A stretch of 22,613 nucleotides of DNA from Candidatus Saccharimonadota bacterium (GTDB taxonomy: Bacteria > Patescibacteriota > Saccharimonadia > Saccharimonadales > Saccharimonadaceae): positions 1 to 22,613 of the forward strand of contig CAJPLU010000012.1 in NCBI GenBank assembly GCA_905371595.1, in the 5' to 3' direction. Positions 1 to 7,719 of this stretch are shown here, piece after piece (position 1 is the first letter of the stretch; each line of letters begins with the position of its first letter). A program made the position numbers and the translations under genes. Under the pieces are notes generated by a model. It was not told where the DNA came from. It was given only the letters and a program-made list of their open reading frames with translations, and did no database searches.

Positions 1-482
1 TTGATACCATAATTCCAGGCGTAGCTCGGCTTGCGAGCGTGAAAAGCACTATCCGAAATTAGCGCCACTGGTACAGTCGGCAGCGACGAGCGCAGAGCTT
101 CTAGCTCTTGCAGCGTACCGGAGACGTGAATCGGGTCAAGTGGCAGAATATCGCGTATATGCTGGACAACGTCATCGTCAACAAGCCTGTCTTTGAGAAA
201 ATAGTTGCTCGGCGCAACGATCCGCAAGCCGATCGCGCGAACGTCGCTAGGGCTTTCTAGTAAATGTTCGCGGTTAAAAATGCCATACAGATGTGCGGCC
301 GACTGGGAAATGTCAACAAAACCAAGCGGTACTTGCCGCGTATCGCCGCCAGTACGCAGCGTCGCGATTAATTCGCTGCCGCTCTGCTCGATATGCAACG
401 CAGCAACCTCTTTGAGCTTGTCGTCGACCAGCGCGTATTTGCGACTAGCGCTACCTGGATTTGCGATTAGTAGTAATGACAT
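1..482 (-). CDS. ackA: Acetate kinase, N-terminal part (cut by left edge)
   Basis: Acetate kinase interconverts acetyl phosphate plus ADP and acetate plus ATP in the cytoplasm. About 160 residues are visible from MSLLLIANPGSASRKYAL. The phosphate-binding start (usual form N-C-G-S-S-S-L-K) appears as NPGSASRK with Asn8 kept. The usual GHRVVHGG segment appears as GLRIVAPS, keeping the Arg but losing the His and Gly-Gly. LISDSAFHA corresponds to the usual VFDTAFH, which carries the catalytic Asp. The start at 482 has a G-rich Shine-Dalgarno (AAGGGTGGGGG) just upstream and lies 21 bases after the xfp stop, so the two are very probably one operon: phosphoketolase makes the substrate of this enzyme. 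The motif pattern and context make acetate kinase likely, but the protein is divergent. The C-terminal half lies outside the window. Confidence 0.8.
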   Translation of the reverse strand, partial: MSLLLIANPGSASRKYALVDDKLKEVAALHIEQSGSELIATLRTGGDTRQVPLGFVDISQSAAHLYGIFNREHLLESPSDVRAIGLRIVAPSNYFLKDRLVDDDVVQHIRDILPLDPIHVSGTLQELEALRSSLPTVPVALISDSAFHARKPSYAWNYGI

Positions 483-503
483 TCCCCCACCCTTTTCTTT
501 ACG

Positions 504-2903
504 TTAATTTGTTTGCCCGTGCCAGGCTTCCTCTTTTGCCTCGTCTAGTCCGCGTGCTGCTGGCCACACCCAAGCATCAATTTCTGGCAAATCGACACCG
601 TTAGCTTTAATATAAGCAGTATTCTCGTCAATCTTGCCCTGGTAGATCGAAGCCAAGTGCTCGGCCTCCTCGAACGGAACGACGCCATTGCGGCCCAGCT
701 GGCGGAACGCAGCAATTGCCAAATCATAGCGGCTAGTTTCGTTGCGAACATGCATGTCAAACGGCGTGGTCGTCGAACCGATCTCTTTGTAACCGCGAAT
801 ATCGAAGCGCGTCGAATCAACAGCATAGTTAAAGAGAATCGATTTAACTGTCTGCGGATAGCCATGGAAATTGAAGATAACTGGCTTATCATCTGTAAAC
901 ACCTTGTCAAAGAACTTTTGGTCGGCAACGCGACGCAACGTACCAAAGCCAACAGTAGTCAGACTCGAAACGTTAACACAGCGAATTTTAGCGTTCGGAC
1001 AATGCGTTTTGACAATATCAATAGCTGCCATAGTTTCTTTGGTCGGATAATCGCCGCAAGCGGCCATAACTAGATCAGGATGTTCATCGCTAGCAAAATC
1101 CCAAACCATCAGACCAGCATCGACCTGTTGGCGAGCGAGTTCTGGCGACAGCCAGCGCGGCTCGAGAGTCTTACCAGCCACCAGCGCGTTAATCTGGCGA
1201 ACGCTCGATAACATATGCTCTAAGCAAACTAGCGTGACATTACCGTCCGATGGGAAGTAAACATCACTGAAGTTACTCTGGCGGCGTAGAATATCGTCGA
1301 TAAAGCCGGGATTCTGGTGACTGAAACCATTATGATCTTGGCGCCAACCGCTCGAGGTCAGTATATAGTTGATACTAGGTATAGTACCGCGCCATTCGAC
1401 GTTACGGCTTTGGGTGAGAAACTTAGCATACTGGTCAACCATGCTGCCGACGACTTGCAAAAATGCTTCATAACTAGCGAACATAGCGTGACGGCCTGTT
1501 AGTACGTAGCCTTGCATCAAGCCCTGCATGTTGTGCTCGGACAACATTTCCATGACTCGGCCATCACGCGACAAATCCTTATCCCACTCCATGATCGGCC
1601 ATTGCCAACTGCGGCTAGTAGCCTGGAATATCTCGTCAAGCTTGTTGGAATAAGTTTCGTCTGGACTCATGAAACGGAAGTTCTTACTCTCGGCGTTGAG
1701 ACGAAAGACCTCGGTCAAGTAAGCGCCAGCCCGGCGCATACTGCTAGAGCCAATAGTGCCAGGGATTTCGGCGTCTTCAGCGAACTGCTCGACATCTGGC
1801 AGCACCAGCGGCCGATAAACAGTTGCGCCGCCACGAGCATGCGGCGACATACCCAAGCGCTTCTCTAGCTGTTCAGGCAAGATATCCTTGACAAAATCAC
1901 CAAAACCTGTCGCTTCGTTGAATAGCTCGTCAAACTTATAACTCTTGAGCCACTGGTTCAAGATTTTGAGCTGCTCGGGATCAGATTTTGCTTCACTGAG
2001 CACTGTCTGGTGCGCCAGGCAATTACCTTCAATTTTGTTGCCTTCGACAAATTTCGGCCCAGTCCAGCCCTTTAGCGTGCGCATGATAATCATCGGCATG
2101 CGCGGCGCTTCTGTGTTCGTACTAGCACGAATCTCGGCAACCAAATTGTGCGCCCACTCAAGCGCGTTTGCCATTTCGTCGTGCGGATCGACGCCGTCTT
2201 TTGTAGCGTCAACAATGCGCGGCTCATAACCGTAGCCGCTAAAGAGCGTCATTAGTTCATAATTACTCATTCGGCCGAAAACAGTCGGCGCCGAAATCTT
2301 ATAACCGTTGAGGTGAAGAATTGGCAATACTACACCATCTTTGCGCGGGTTAAGCAACTTATTGAGATGCCAAGCACCAGCCGTCGGCCCAGTTTCGGCT
2401 TCACCATCACCAACCAAACAGGCTACTGTCAAATCAGGATTATCCATCGCTGCACCATAACTAGTGCTGAGCGCGTAACCAAGTTCACCGCCCTCGAGAA
2501 TCACGCCCGGCGTCTCGGGATTAGAATGACTCGGAAAACCGTACGGCCAGCTAAATTCGCGGCATAGTTTGCGAATACCATCCAGGTTAGTCTCCATTGA
2601 TGGATCAAAATTAGCAAGCGTACCTTCCAAAAACAGATTAGCTTGCAATGCCGGGAAGCCATGACCTGGCCCCAGTACAAACATCATGTCCTTGTTATGC
2701 TTCTTGGCCGAATAACTGAGATGCGCGTAAGCAAAGTTAATACCTGGCCCGCTTCCCCAGTGTCCGAGAATCCGCGATTTGATATCGTTAAAAGTTAATT
2801 CCTTTTTCAGCAGATGATTTTCTGCCAAAAATATTTGCCCCACCGTCAGATAGTCTGCCGCACGCAAATATTGCTTTATCGAGTGTTTTTCGTGTACATT
2901 CAT
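504..2903 (-). CDS. xfp: Xylulose-5-phosphate/fructose-6-phosphate phosphoketolase
   Basis: Thiamine diphosphate enzyme (XFP family) that splits xylulose 5-phosphate or fructose 6-phosphate with inorganic phosphate, giving acetyl phosphate plus glyceraldehyde 3-phosphate or erythrose 4-phosphate. At 799 residues it has full family length. Visible signatures are GHWGSGPGINFAYAHL near residue 50, VLGPGHGFPA, the EGGELGYALSTSYGAAMDNP region, the cofactor motif GDGEAETGPTAGAWH near residue 165, and the late segment SSGWRQDHNGFSHQNPG. The acetate kinase gene follows after 21 bases, so the operon converts sugar phosphate to acetate and ATP. The start at 2903 sits 8 bases after a near-perfect TTGGCA-N17-TATAAT promoter without a Shine-Dalgarno, which predicts an essentially leaderless mRNA. 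Nothing looks truncated. Which sugar phosphate is preferred cannot be read from the sequence. Confidence 0.97.
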   Translation of the reverse strand: MNVHEKHSIKQYLRAADYLTVGQIFLAENHLLKKELTFNDIKSRILGHWGSGPGINFAYAHLSYSAKKHNKDMMFVLGPGHGFPALQANLFLEGTLANFDPSMETNLDGIRKLCREFSWPYGFPSHSNPETPGVILEGGELGYALSTSYGAAMDNPDLTVACLVGDGEAETGPTAGAWHLNKLLNPRKDGVVLPILHLNGYKISAPTVFGRMSNYELMTLFSGYGYEPRIVDATKDGVDPHDEMANALEWAHNLVAEIRASTNTEAPRMPMIIMRTLKGWTGPKFVEGNKIEGNCLAHQTVLSEAKSDPEQLKILNQWLKSYKFDELFNEATGFGDFVKDILPEQLEKRLGMSPHARGGATVYRPLVLPDVEQFAEDAEIPGTIGSSSMRRAGAYLTEVFRLNAESKNFRFMSPDETYSNKLDEIFQATSRSWQWPIMEWDKDLSRDGRVMEMLSEHNMQGLMQGYVLTGRHAMFASYEAFLQVVGSMVDQYAKFLTQSRNVEWRGTIPSINYILTSSGWRQDHNGFSHQNPGFIDDILRRQSNFSDVYFPSDGNVTLVCLEHMLSSVRQINALVAGKTLEPRWLSPELARQQVDAGLMVWDFASDEHPDLVMAACGDYPTKETMAAIDIVKTHCPNAKIRCVNVSSLTTVGFGTLRRVADQKFFDKVFTDDKPVIFNFHGYPQTVKSILFNYAVDSTRFDIRGYKEIGSTTTPFDMHVRNETSRYDLAIAAFRQLGRNGVVPFEEAEHLASIYQGKIDENTAYIKANGVDLPEIDAWVWPAARGLDEAKEEAWHGQTN

Positions 2904-2926
2904 AACTTTATATTATAAAGGTTATG
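2901..2926. promoter_or_regulatory. Imperfect palindrome over xfp start and -10 box
   Basis: CATAAC and TTTATA on the left pair with TATAAA and GTTATG on the right, around one central T and with one extra G in the right arm. The repeat covers the xfp start codon, the probable transcription start and the -10 box, where a repressor would block initiation. It could equally be a chance effect of AT-rich promoter sequence. Confidence 0.35.
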
Positions 2927-2940
2927 GTAAATATTGCCAA
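2912..2940 (-). promoter_or_regulatory. Promoter of xfp-ackA
   Basis: On the minus strand a -35 box TTGGCA (2935-2940) and a -10 box TATAAT (2912-2917) are separated by exactly 17 bases. The -10 box ends 8 bases before the xfp ATG, so transcription should begin at or within a few bases of the start codon. Confidence 0.85.
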
Positions 2941-2959
2941 CTGATTAGCCGCTTTTTCG

Positions 2960-2968
2960 TGGTAAAAT
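2960..2968 (+). promoter_or_regulatory. Extended -10 promoter of the Erm-type gene
   Basis: TGG followed by TAAAAT (2963-2968) forms an extended -10 element. Only 6 bases (CACACT) separate it from the ATG at 2975, which predicts a leaderless mRNA. No good -35 box is seen at 16 to 18 bases. Confidence 0.65.
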
Positions 2969-2974
2969 CACACT

Positions 2975-3703
2975 ATGAGACGCCAAGTCGCCACCCATTC
3001 GCAGCATTTTTTGCGTAATCCACGCTTGATAGCCGAGCTGATAGGTCACAGTAACATACGCCGCAGCGATTTGGTAATAGATATCGGCGCTGGCAGCGGC
3101 GCCATTACGGCAGTGTTAGCACGCCGATGCCGGCAAGTTTTAGCATACGAAAACGAACCAGGTACTCTCAACAAACTACAGCAAAATATGCGCCGGCACA
3201 AAAACGTCAAAGTGATAGCGCAAGATTTTCTGCAAGCGAAATTACCAGATGAATCATACAAAGTTTTTGCTAATATTCCCTTTCGCTTGAGCGCCGACAT
3301 AGTACGCAAATTGACTAACAACAACGAAATGCACGCACCGCGATCAATTTACCTGATCGTCCAAAAACAATTCGCGCAAAAAATAGTACCGAGCGACTGG
3401 CACTTTACCTCTCAATTAGGCACACAACTAGCTCCATGGTGGCAGACACGAATCCGCCGACCGCTACGCCGCACAGATTTCACACCGCCGCCAGCAGTCG
3501 ATACCGTGCTGCTAGAGCTGAAACCGCGACCCGAGCCGCTCTTGCCTACATTAGAACGCGACGAGTACCAAAGTTTCGTCGCGAAATGCTACGCTTCGCA
3601 AAAAGTCTTTGCTGCCGTACCGCGTGTCAAAGCCAGCATCAGCCCTGAACGCAAACCGTCAGAATTGACCCCCGAGGAATGGGTACGACTGTACAAGCTA
3701 TGA
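2975..3703 (+). CDS. Erm-type rRNA adenine N6-methyltransferase
   Basis: S-adenosylmethionine-dependent rRNA adenine methyltransferase of the Erm/KsgA superfamily, 242 residues. Visible motifs are SQHFLRN at residues 8-14, the SAM-binding DIGAGSGAIT, YENEP as the acidic motif II, and the catalytic motif FANIPFRLSADIVRKL. NIPF is the form usual in Erm enzymes (23S rRNA A2058), whereas KsgA (16S rRNA dimethylation) normally has NLPY; the short C-terminal part also fits Erm better. If so, it would give macrolide-lincosamide-streptogramin B resistance. It is divergent from xfp and has its own leaderless-type promoter; 37 bases separate it from the hydrolase gene downstream. No leader peptide or attenuator of the kind controlling inducible erm genes is seen, and none would fit. 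A KsgA role cannot be excluded without knowing whether the genome has another ksgA. Confidence 0.75.
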   Translation: MRRQVATHSQHFLRNPRLIAELIGHSNIRRSDLVIDIGAGSGAITAVLARRCRQVLAYENEPGTLNKLQQNMRRHKNVKVIAQDFLQAKLPDESYKVFANIPFRLSADIVRKLTNNNEMHAPRSIYLIVQKQFAQKIVPSDWHFTSQLGTQLAPWWQTRIRRPLRRTDFTPPPAVDTVLLELKPRPEPLLPTLERDEYQSFVAKCYASQKVFAAVPRVKASISPERKPSELTPEEWVRLYKL

Positions 3704-3709
3704 TATACT
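3701..3709 (+). promoter_or_regulatory. Extended -10 promoter upstream of the SGNH hydrolase
   Basis: TGA followed by TATACT (3704-3709) forms an extended -10 element overlapping the stop of the Erm-type gene. It predicts a leader of about 25 bases before the ATG at 3741. A second weaker candidate, TAAAAT at 3724-3729, would give a leader of only a few bases. No Shine-Dalgarno precedes the ATG. Confidence 0.5.
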
Positions 3710-3740
3710 TAAAGTGTAAGCTTTAAAATTAGCATCCTTT

Positions 3741-6700
3741 ATGAAAACGAGACTCGTAAGTATTATCACAGGAACTATAATAGTTTTTACATTTTTACTA
3801 CCGAATACTGCTCACGCAGCATCAAAGTACGACGCTTTGACTGATAAACTTACTACACCAACCATGATTAACTATACGTCTATGTATGGTAAAACATGCG
3901 GCTCTACTACCGACGACTACGCGAATAAATGGCTATGGGCGTTTCGACGACAACAATCTAACGACCGTGAAAATCATCCAGCAGCAGTCAAAAGTTTAGA
4001 GACAGCTATTTCTTCGGCTGATGGAGCATACGCTGTAGTGTATGAACGCGTTGACAATGATACAGGCAAATCGTATCGCATACACATATACTGGACAGAG
4101 CACGATAAAGCATCCTTCGAGACTATGTTCTCAGACATGTGGCGCACTGATGGCAGTATAGCCATTCAAAGTAAGCCCGGTCATTACAAACGCCTCCATT
4201 ACGCATTAGTATCCAGTCCATTGATTCAAAAAAGCACACTTTGTACACCTGAATTCATCTGGGGGTACCCTGATTTTGACAAACAAAGCGTATGGATTCA
4301 TACAGATTCCGCTAAGAAGATCTATGTATCTACGTTCGACACAACATACCCCGACGGATATACGGGCAGACAGATTCCAAGTAAAGATCCTGCGCTGACC
4401 TGGAAACCAACATCATCACAGTACGATGACTTGATAGAGAAAATCACTACTAACAAATTAATAAACTATATTGACAACTTTAGAGGAAAAACGTGCGGTT
4501 CACCTTGGGCCGATTATTCAAATTCATGGCTTAATCTAGTGAGACGTCAGCAATTTAACCAAAGAGAATACCATAGCGCCTACATGAAAAGCTTATATAC
4601 AGCTATAGCAAGAGGAGCGTACGCCATAGGCTATAACCAAATAAATAGACACAACGACACTTCTTATACGGGCTTCATCACTGTTTATTGGACGGAGAAT
4701 AAGTCTGATTATAAATTTGTTTTCTTTGGCGAATATCCTACAAGAAATCTATATTTAAAACCAAGACGTGGAGCGAAAAGTAAACTATACGCCGCAGTCG
4801 TAGCTAGCCCTAGTATTACGCAGATGATTGGTAATTGTGATATAGAATTCCTCTGGGGAAATAACTCTAACGAGGGGTATATTAGCCCTTTATTTTCGGA
4901 GTCATACAATAATTGGGTAAAACTTTTCAAATCCACCTTCGACGTCGAATACCCCGATGGTTATCGCGGCATGAAAGTTCCAGGCAATCCGACAAAACTC
5001 GACTACTTAGCACTAGGCGATTCATACTCTAGCGGCGAGGGCGATACTGAAAAAAATAACGCAACCGGGCAAAAATACTATCGTCAGCTAACCGACGTTA
5101 ACGAAGATAAAAAGCAAGGCATACCAGGAGAAAAGTGCCATATCAGCACACGTTCGTATCCGTATAAATTAGCGCAATATATGGAGTTGAAGCAAACAGG
5201 CACTAAGCAATGGGACACAGTAGCGTGCGGTGGCGCGACCATCTATGACTTGAATGGCAGCAATTCTGGCGGATACGACGGGCAAAATGACCGACTAAGA
5301 GACTACGCTGACAAAAACACACTGCAGAAGATGGCGCTCAACGAGATGATCCCGGGGCGCGTCAAGCAAATCGAGTTCGTAAAGAAATACCAACCAAAGG
5401 TGATTACGCTGACGGCGGGCGGAAATGATGTGGATTTTGGTGGGAAAATTCGTTCATGTGTGGATCCACGCGAGCGCTGGGATACATGTGACTGGGCTAA
5501 AAAGGACATGGACACTCTAGGGTCGCAAATTAAGGGTCAATTTGACCGACTTGTCGAGCTATATAAAGAGCTAAAAGCTGCAAGCCCTAAATCAAAAATA
5601 TATGCAATAGGATATCCACAATTTATCACAGATACAGAGCCAGCCGCATGTGGACTGAATGCCGGAGCCATAGATTTAGATGAGCGACGAATGGTCGTCC
5701 GCGCCACTCAGTATATGAACGAAGTAATCGAAGCTGCTGCGCGCAAAGCTGGTGTAAAATATGTAGATATTTCACAAGCACTGAACGGCGGCAAGATGTG
5801 CGAGAAGCATCAGATTTACATGACAGGCATAGTAGGCTTGGGTGAGCAAGAAAGTTACCATCCAAACAAGTTTGGCCACACTATGATATTTGTTGAGATA
5901 GCGAAACAGCTGAATCACGAAAGTCTGTTGACTTATAGCAAATACCCCAGTGCTGGCGATGAATCAGTGAACGCACCTTCATCGATCTATTTTGACAAAG
6001 ATGCACCTTCGTCCGTGAATACTACAATGCTAGCAAACTCCAAACCTTCGAAAGGCAGTGAGCAGAAGGTTGCGCTGGCAAAGAACTCGCTGCAACCTGG
6101 TAGTTCGGCTCGTATCGAGATTCGATCTAAACCAGTGGACCTAGGTAGCTATACCGTGTTGAATGATGGATCTATGAAGGAAACGATAACTATCCCAGAT
6201 AACATTCCTGCCGGCTATCACACTCTATTTATCTATGGAAAATCCGCAAGCGGCGAGGATATCAAGATTACTCAGACACTGCTAGTAACGAGCAAAGATA
6301 AGGAAGATCTTGATGATAATGGAATAAAAGACGCTAATCAACCCTGCGGAGCCTTTTTGAAGACTTCGGGGAAAGATGAGGATCTTGACGGTATCGACGA
6401 CGCCTGCGACCCCAAAATTACCGACCCAATTCTCTATGTCGCTCGCAATGGTAAATCAGAGCTTAACGAAGATGAAGGTAAAATCTATGTCTTTCGCAAT
6501 ACTAGAGCAGCGAGATTAACAGGTGTAAACAATGACTATGTTGACAAATCAAGCAACAAAGATAATACCGAAGCACTCATTGCTAGCAGCCTAACAGAAG
6601 ATACTAAAAATCTCTTCTTTAGTAAACTTATCATCATGAAAGAATATGATAAAGAGAATAACATTCCAAAAGATACACCTATAATTTTATCCAAAGACAT

Positions 6701-6833
6701 GAATGATAAATGCTATGCCTTAAAACCAGAAGATTATTTATCACCTGCTCTAAGCCCGTATGATAAGAATTATAAATCACGTAAACTAATAAAGTTAAAT
6801 AAGCCGCCGAAGGGGGTGAGTTGTGAGGGATAA
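3741..6833 (+). CDS. Secreted SGNH/GDSL hydrolase, duplicated N-terminal domain
   Basis: 1030 residues. A signal peptide (basic MKTR, hydrophobic core, likely cleavage after AHA at residue 26) predicts export. Residues about 28-213 and 229-410 are two copies of one domain: both have INY, GKTCGS, RRQQ.N.RE.H, a KSL..AI helix, one further Cys and YPDGY.G near the end. An SGNH/GDSL esterase domain follows at about 420-725, with the GDSYSSGEG block (Ser428), CGGAT, GGNDVDF (Asn562) and YHPNKFGH (His707) as catalytic elements. Then comes a beta-rich linker (about 740-850), Asp-rich segments resembling calcium-binding thrombospondin type 3 repeats (DLDGIDDACD, about 855-895), and a C-terminal tail copied twice downstream. 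The natural substrate (cell-wall ester, lipid or glycan acetyl group) is unknown. The last 11 bases overlap the next gene, whose Shine-Dalgarno lies inside this coding sequence. No LPXTG anchor is seen. Confidence 0.88.
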   Translation: MKTRLVSIITGTIIVFTFLLPNTAHAASKYDALTDKLTTPTMINYTSMYGKTCGSTTDDYANKWLWAFRRQQSNDRENHPAAVKSLETAISSADGAYAVVYERVDNDTGKSYRIHIYWTEHDKASFETMFSDMWRTDGSIAIQSKPGHYKRLHYALVSSPLIQKSTLCTPEFIWGYPDFDKQSVWIHTDSAKKIYVSTFDTTYPDGYTGRQIPSKDPALTWKPTSSQYDDLIEKITTNKLINYIDNFRGKTCGSPWADYSNSWLNLVRRQQFNQREYHSAYMKSLYTAIARGAYAIGYNQINRHNDTSYTGFITVYWTENKSDYKFVFFGEYPTRNLYLKPRRGAKSKLYAAVVASPSITQMIGNCDIEFLWGNNSNEGYISPLFSESYNNWVKLFKSTFDVEYPDGYRGMKVPGNPTKLDYLALGDSYSSGEGDTEKNNATGQKYYRQLTDVNEDKKQGIPGEKCHISTRSYPYKLAQYMELKQTGTKQWDTVACGGATIYDLNGSNSGGYDGQNDRLRDYADKNTLQKMALNEMIPGRVKQIEFVKKYQPKVITLTAGGNDVDFGGKIRSCVDPRERWDTCDWAKKDMDTLGSQIKGQFDRLVELYKELKAASPKSKIYAIGYPQFITDTEPAACGLNAGAIDLDERRMVVRATQYMNEVIEAAARKAGVKYVDISQALNGGKMCEKHQIYMTGIVGLGEQESYHPNKFGHTMIFVEIAKQLNHESLLTYSKYPSAGDESVNAPSSIYFDKDAPSSVNTTMLANSKPSKGSEQKVALAKNSLQPGSSARIEIRSKPVDLGSYTVLNDGSMKETITIPDNIPAGYHTLFIYGKSASGEDIKITQTLLVTSKDKEDLDDNGIKDANQPCGAFLKTSGKDEDLDGIDDACDPKITDPILYVARNGKSELNEDEGKIYVFRNTRAARLTGVNNDYVDKSSNKDNTEALIASSLTEDTKNLFFSKLIIMKEYDKENNIPKDTPIILSKDMNDKCYALKPEDYLSPALSPYDKNYKSRKLIKLNKPPKGVSCEG

Positions 6834-7113
6834 AAACAAGGATAAGATAAGCACCGTTAGAAAAGTTGTGCAGTATATAGCTTCTGCGGTTACTGCGTGG
6901 TGGATATATTGCTATCTACTGGGTAGATGTATTACGAAAGAAAACGTAGATTTTTACGGCTTTATGCTTGGTGTTGTTGTTGCTTTATGTTTTATTTCCG
7001 TATTTGCGGCCCGTCGATGGTGGCAGCGAATTATATGGCTATTAGTTTTCGCAGTACTTACTGCCGCTCTAGTGTATTGGATCGGTTGGAGTATGAATAA
7101 GTTTCAATTTTAG
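6823..7113 (+). CDS. Small three-helix membrane protein, module 1
   Basis: 96 residues, starting at a GTG that overlaps the hydrolase stop by 11 bases. The Shine-Dalgarno AAGGGGGTGAG is 4 bases upstream, inside the hydrolase coding sequence, so the two are probably translationally coupled. Three hydrophobic helices are visible: VVQYIASAVTAWWIYCYLL, FYGFMLGVVVALCFISVFA, and a last one preceded by RRWWQRIIW and ending YWIGW. The basic N-terminus (MRDKNKDK) suggests a cytoplasmic start. It is clearly related to the module 2 protein (shared KW/RWWQR.IW and YWIGW). I do not recognise the family. Possible roles are immunity to, or membrane anchoring or export of, the coupled secreted protein; this is inferred from position only. 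Confidence 0.8.
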   Translation: MRDKNKDKISTVRKVVQYIASAVTAWWIYCYLLGRCITKENVDFYGFMLGVVVALCFISVFAARRWWQRIIWLLVFAVLTAALVYWIGWSMNKFQF

Positions 7114-7114
7114 C

Positions 7115-7363
7115 ATGCTAGCTACTATAGCTTACGAGACGCGCGGACTTGCATTCAATAAATTGGTCGTTATGAAAGAAGATGACGGTAATATTAAAAA
7201 AGGAACACCGATTATTCTCGCAAAAGACGTAAACGAAAGATGCTATGCCCTAGAACCAGAAGATTACTTATCACCAGTCATAAAACCAGGATCAAAAGAT
7301 TATAAACCACGAGGATTAATAAAGTTAAACAAACTACCAAAGGGGGTAAGTTGTGAGGAGTAA
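7115..7363 (+). CDS. Orphan copy of the hydrolase C-terminal tail, module 2
   Basis: 82 residues matching the last stretch of the SGNH hydrolase, from the region of its ALIASSLTEDTKNLFFSKL segment to the end. It starts with ATG one base after the preceding TAG, has no signal peptide and lacks the Asp-rich calcium-binding part. Both cysteines of the tail (RCYAL and VSCE) are kept. No convincing Shine-Dalgarno precedes it, so translation may depend on re-initiation, or it may be a non-functional 5'-truncated duplicate whose frame is still open. Its end overlaps the next membrane-protein gene exactly as in the parent gene. Confidence 0.6.
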   Translation: MLATIAYETRGLAFNKLVVMKEDDGNIKKGTPIILAKDVNERCYALEPEDYLSPVIKPGSKDYKPRGLIKLNKLPKGVSCEE

Positions 7364-7694
7364 AGAAATAGTTAATGATAATATATCTGTTAAGTTAATA
7401 AAGAAAAAATCTATCAGTAAAAAAAGACGGGTGGCTGGTCTGTATATTCAAACTTTTACCGGACTTTTAGTCGTATTCTGGTTATATAGCTGGATGGTAG
7501 CAAATCTAATAAGCGACCAAACCTCTATGCTCTATAAGATTATAGCAGGAGTAGTAATTTTGTGCTCGCTTATAAATGTCTTCCTACTTAAAAAATGGTG
7601 GCAGCGACTTATCTGGGTGTTTATTGTTCTTTTTTTTGTCGCAATCTTAACTTATTGGATTGGTTGGGACTTATATAGTGATATACGTTTTTAG
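7353..7694 (+). CDS. Small three-helix membrane protein, module 2
   Basis: 113 residues from a GTG that overlaps the previous frame by 11 bases, with Shine-Dalgarno AAGGGGGTAAG 4 bases upstream. A Lys-rich N-terminus of about 28 residues (KKKSISKKRR) is followed by three hydrophobic helices, the last introduced by KKWWQRLIW and ending YWIGW. It is homologous to the module 1 protein over the helices, with a longer basic N-terminus. The family is unknown to me. The same genetic arrangement as in module 1 suggests a conserved working relation with the tail. Confidence 0.75.
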   Translation: MRSKEIVNDNISVKLIKKKSISKKRRVAGLYIQTFTGLLVVFWLYSWMVANLISDQTSMLYKIIAGVVILCSLINVFLLKKWWQRLIWVFIVLFFVAILTYWIGWDLYSDIRF

Positions 7695-7719
7695 CGGTGA
7701 GAAAAAGAGGAGAATATAT

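Noticed and set aside
545..2567. Several open frames of 60-140 codons on both strands within the xfp gene
   Set aside because: They lie inside a clear full-length phosphoketolase gene, show no family resemblance and have no start signals. The same applies to open frames inside SulP, the ATPase, cysS and bL25.
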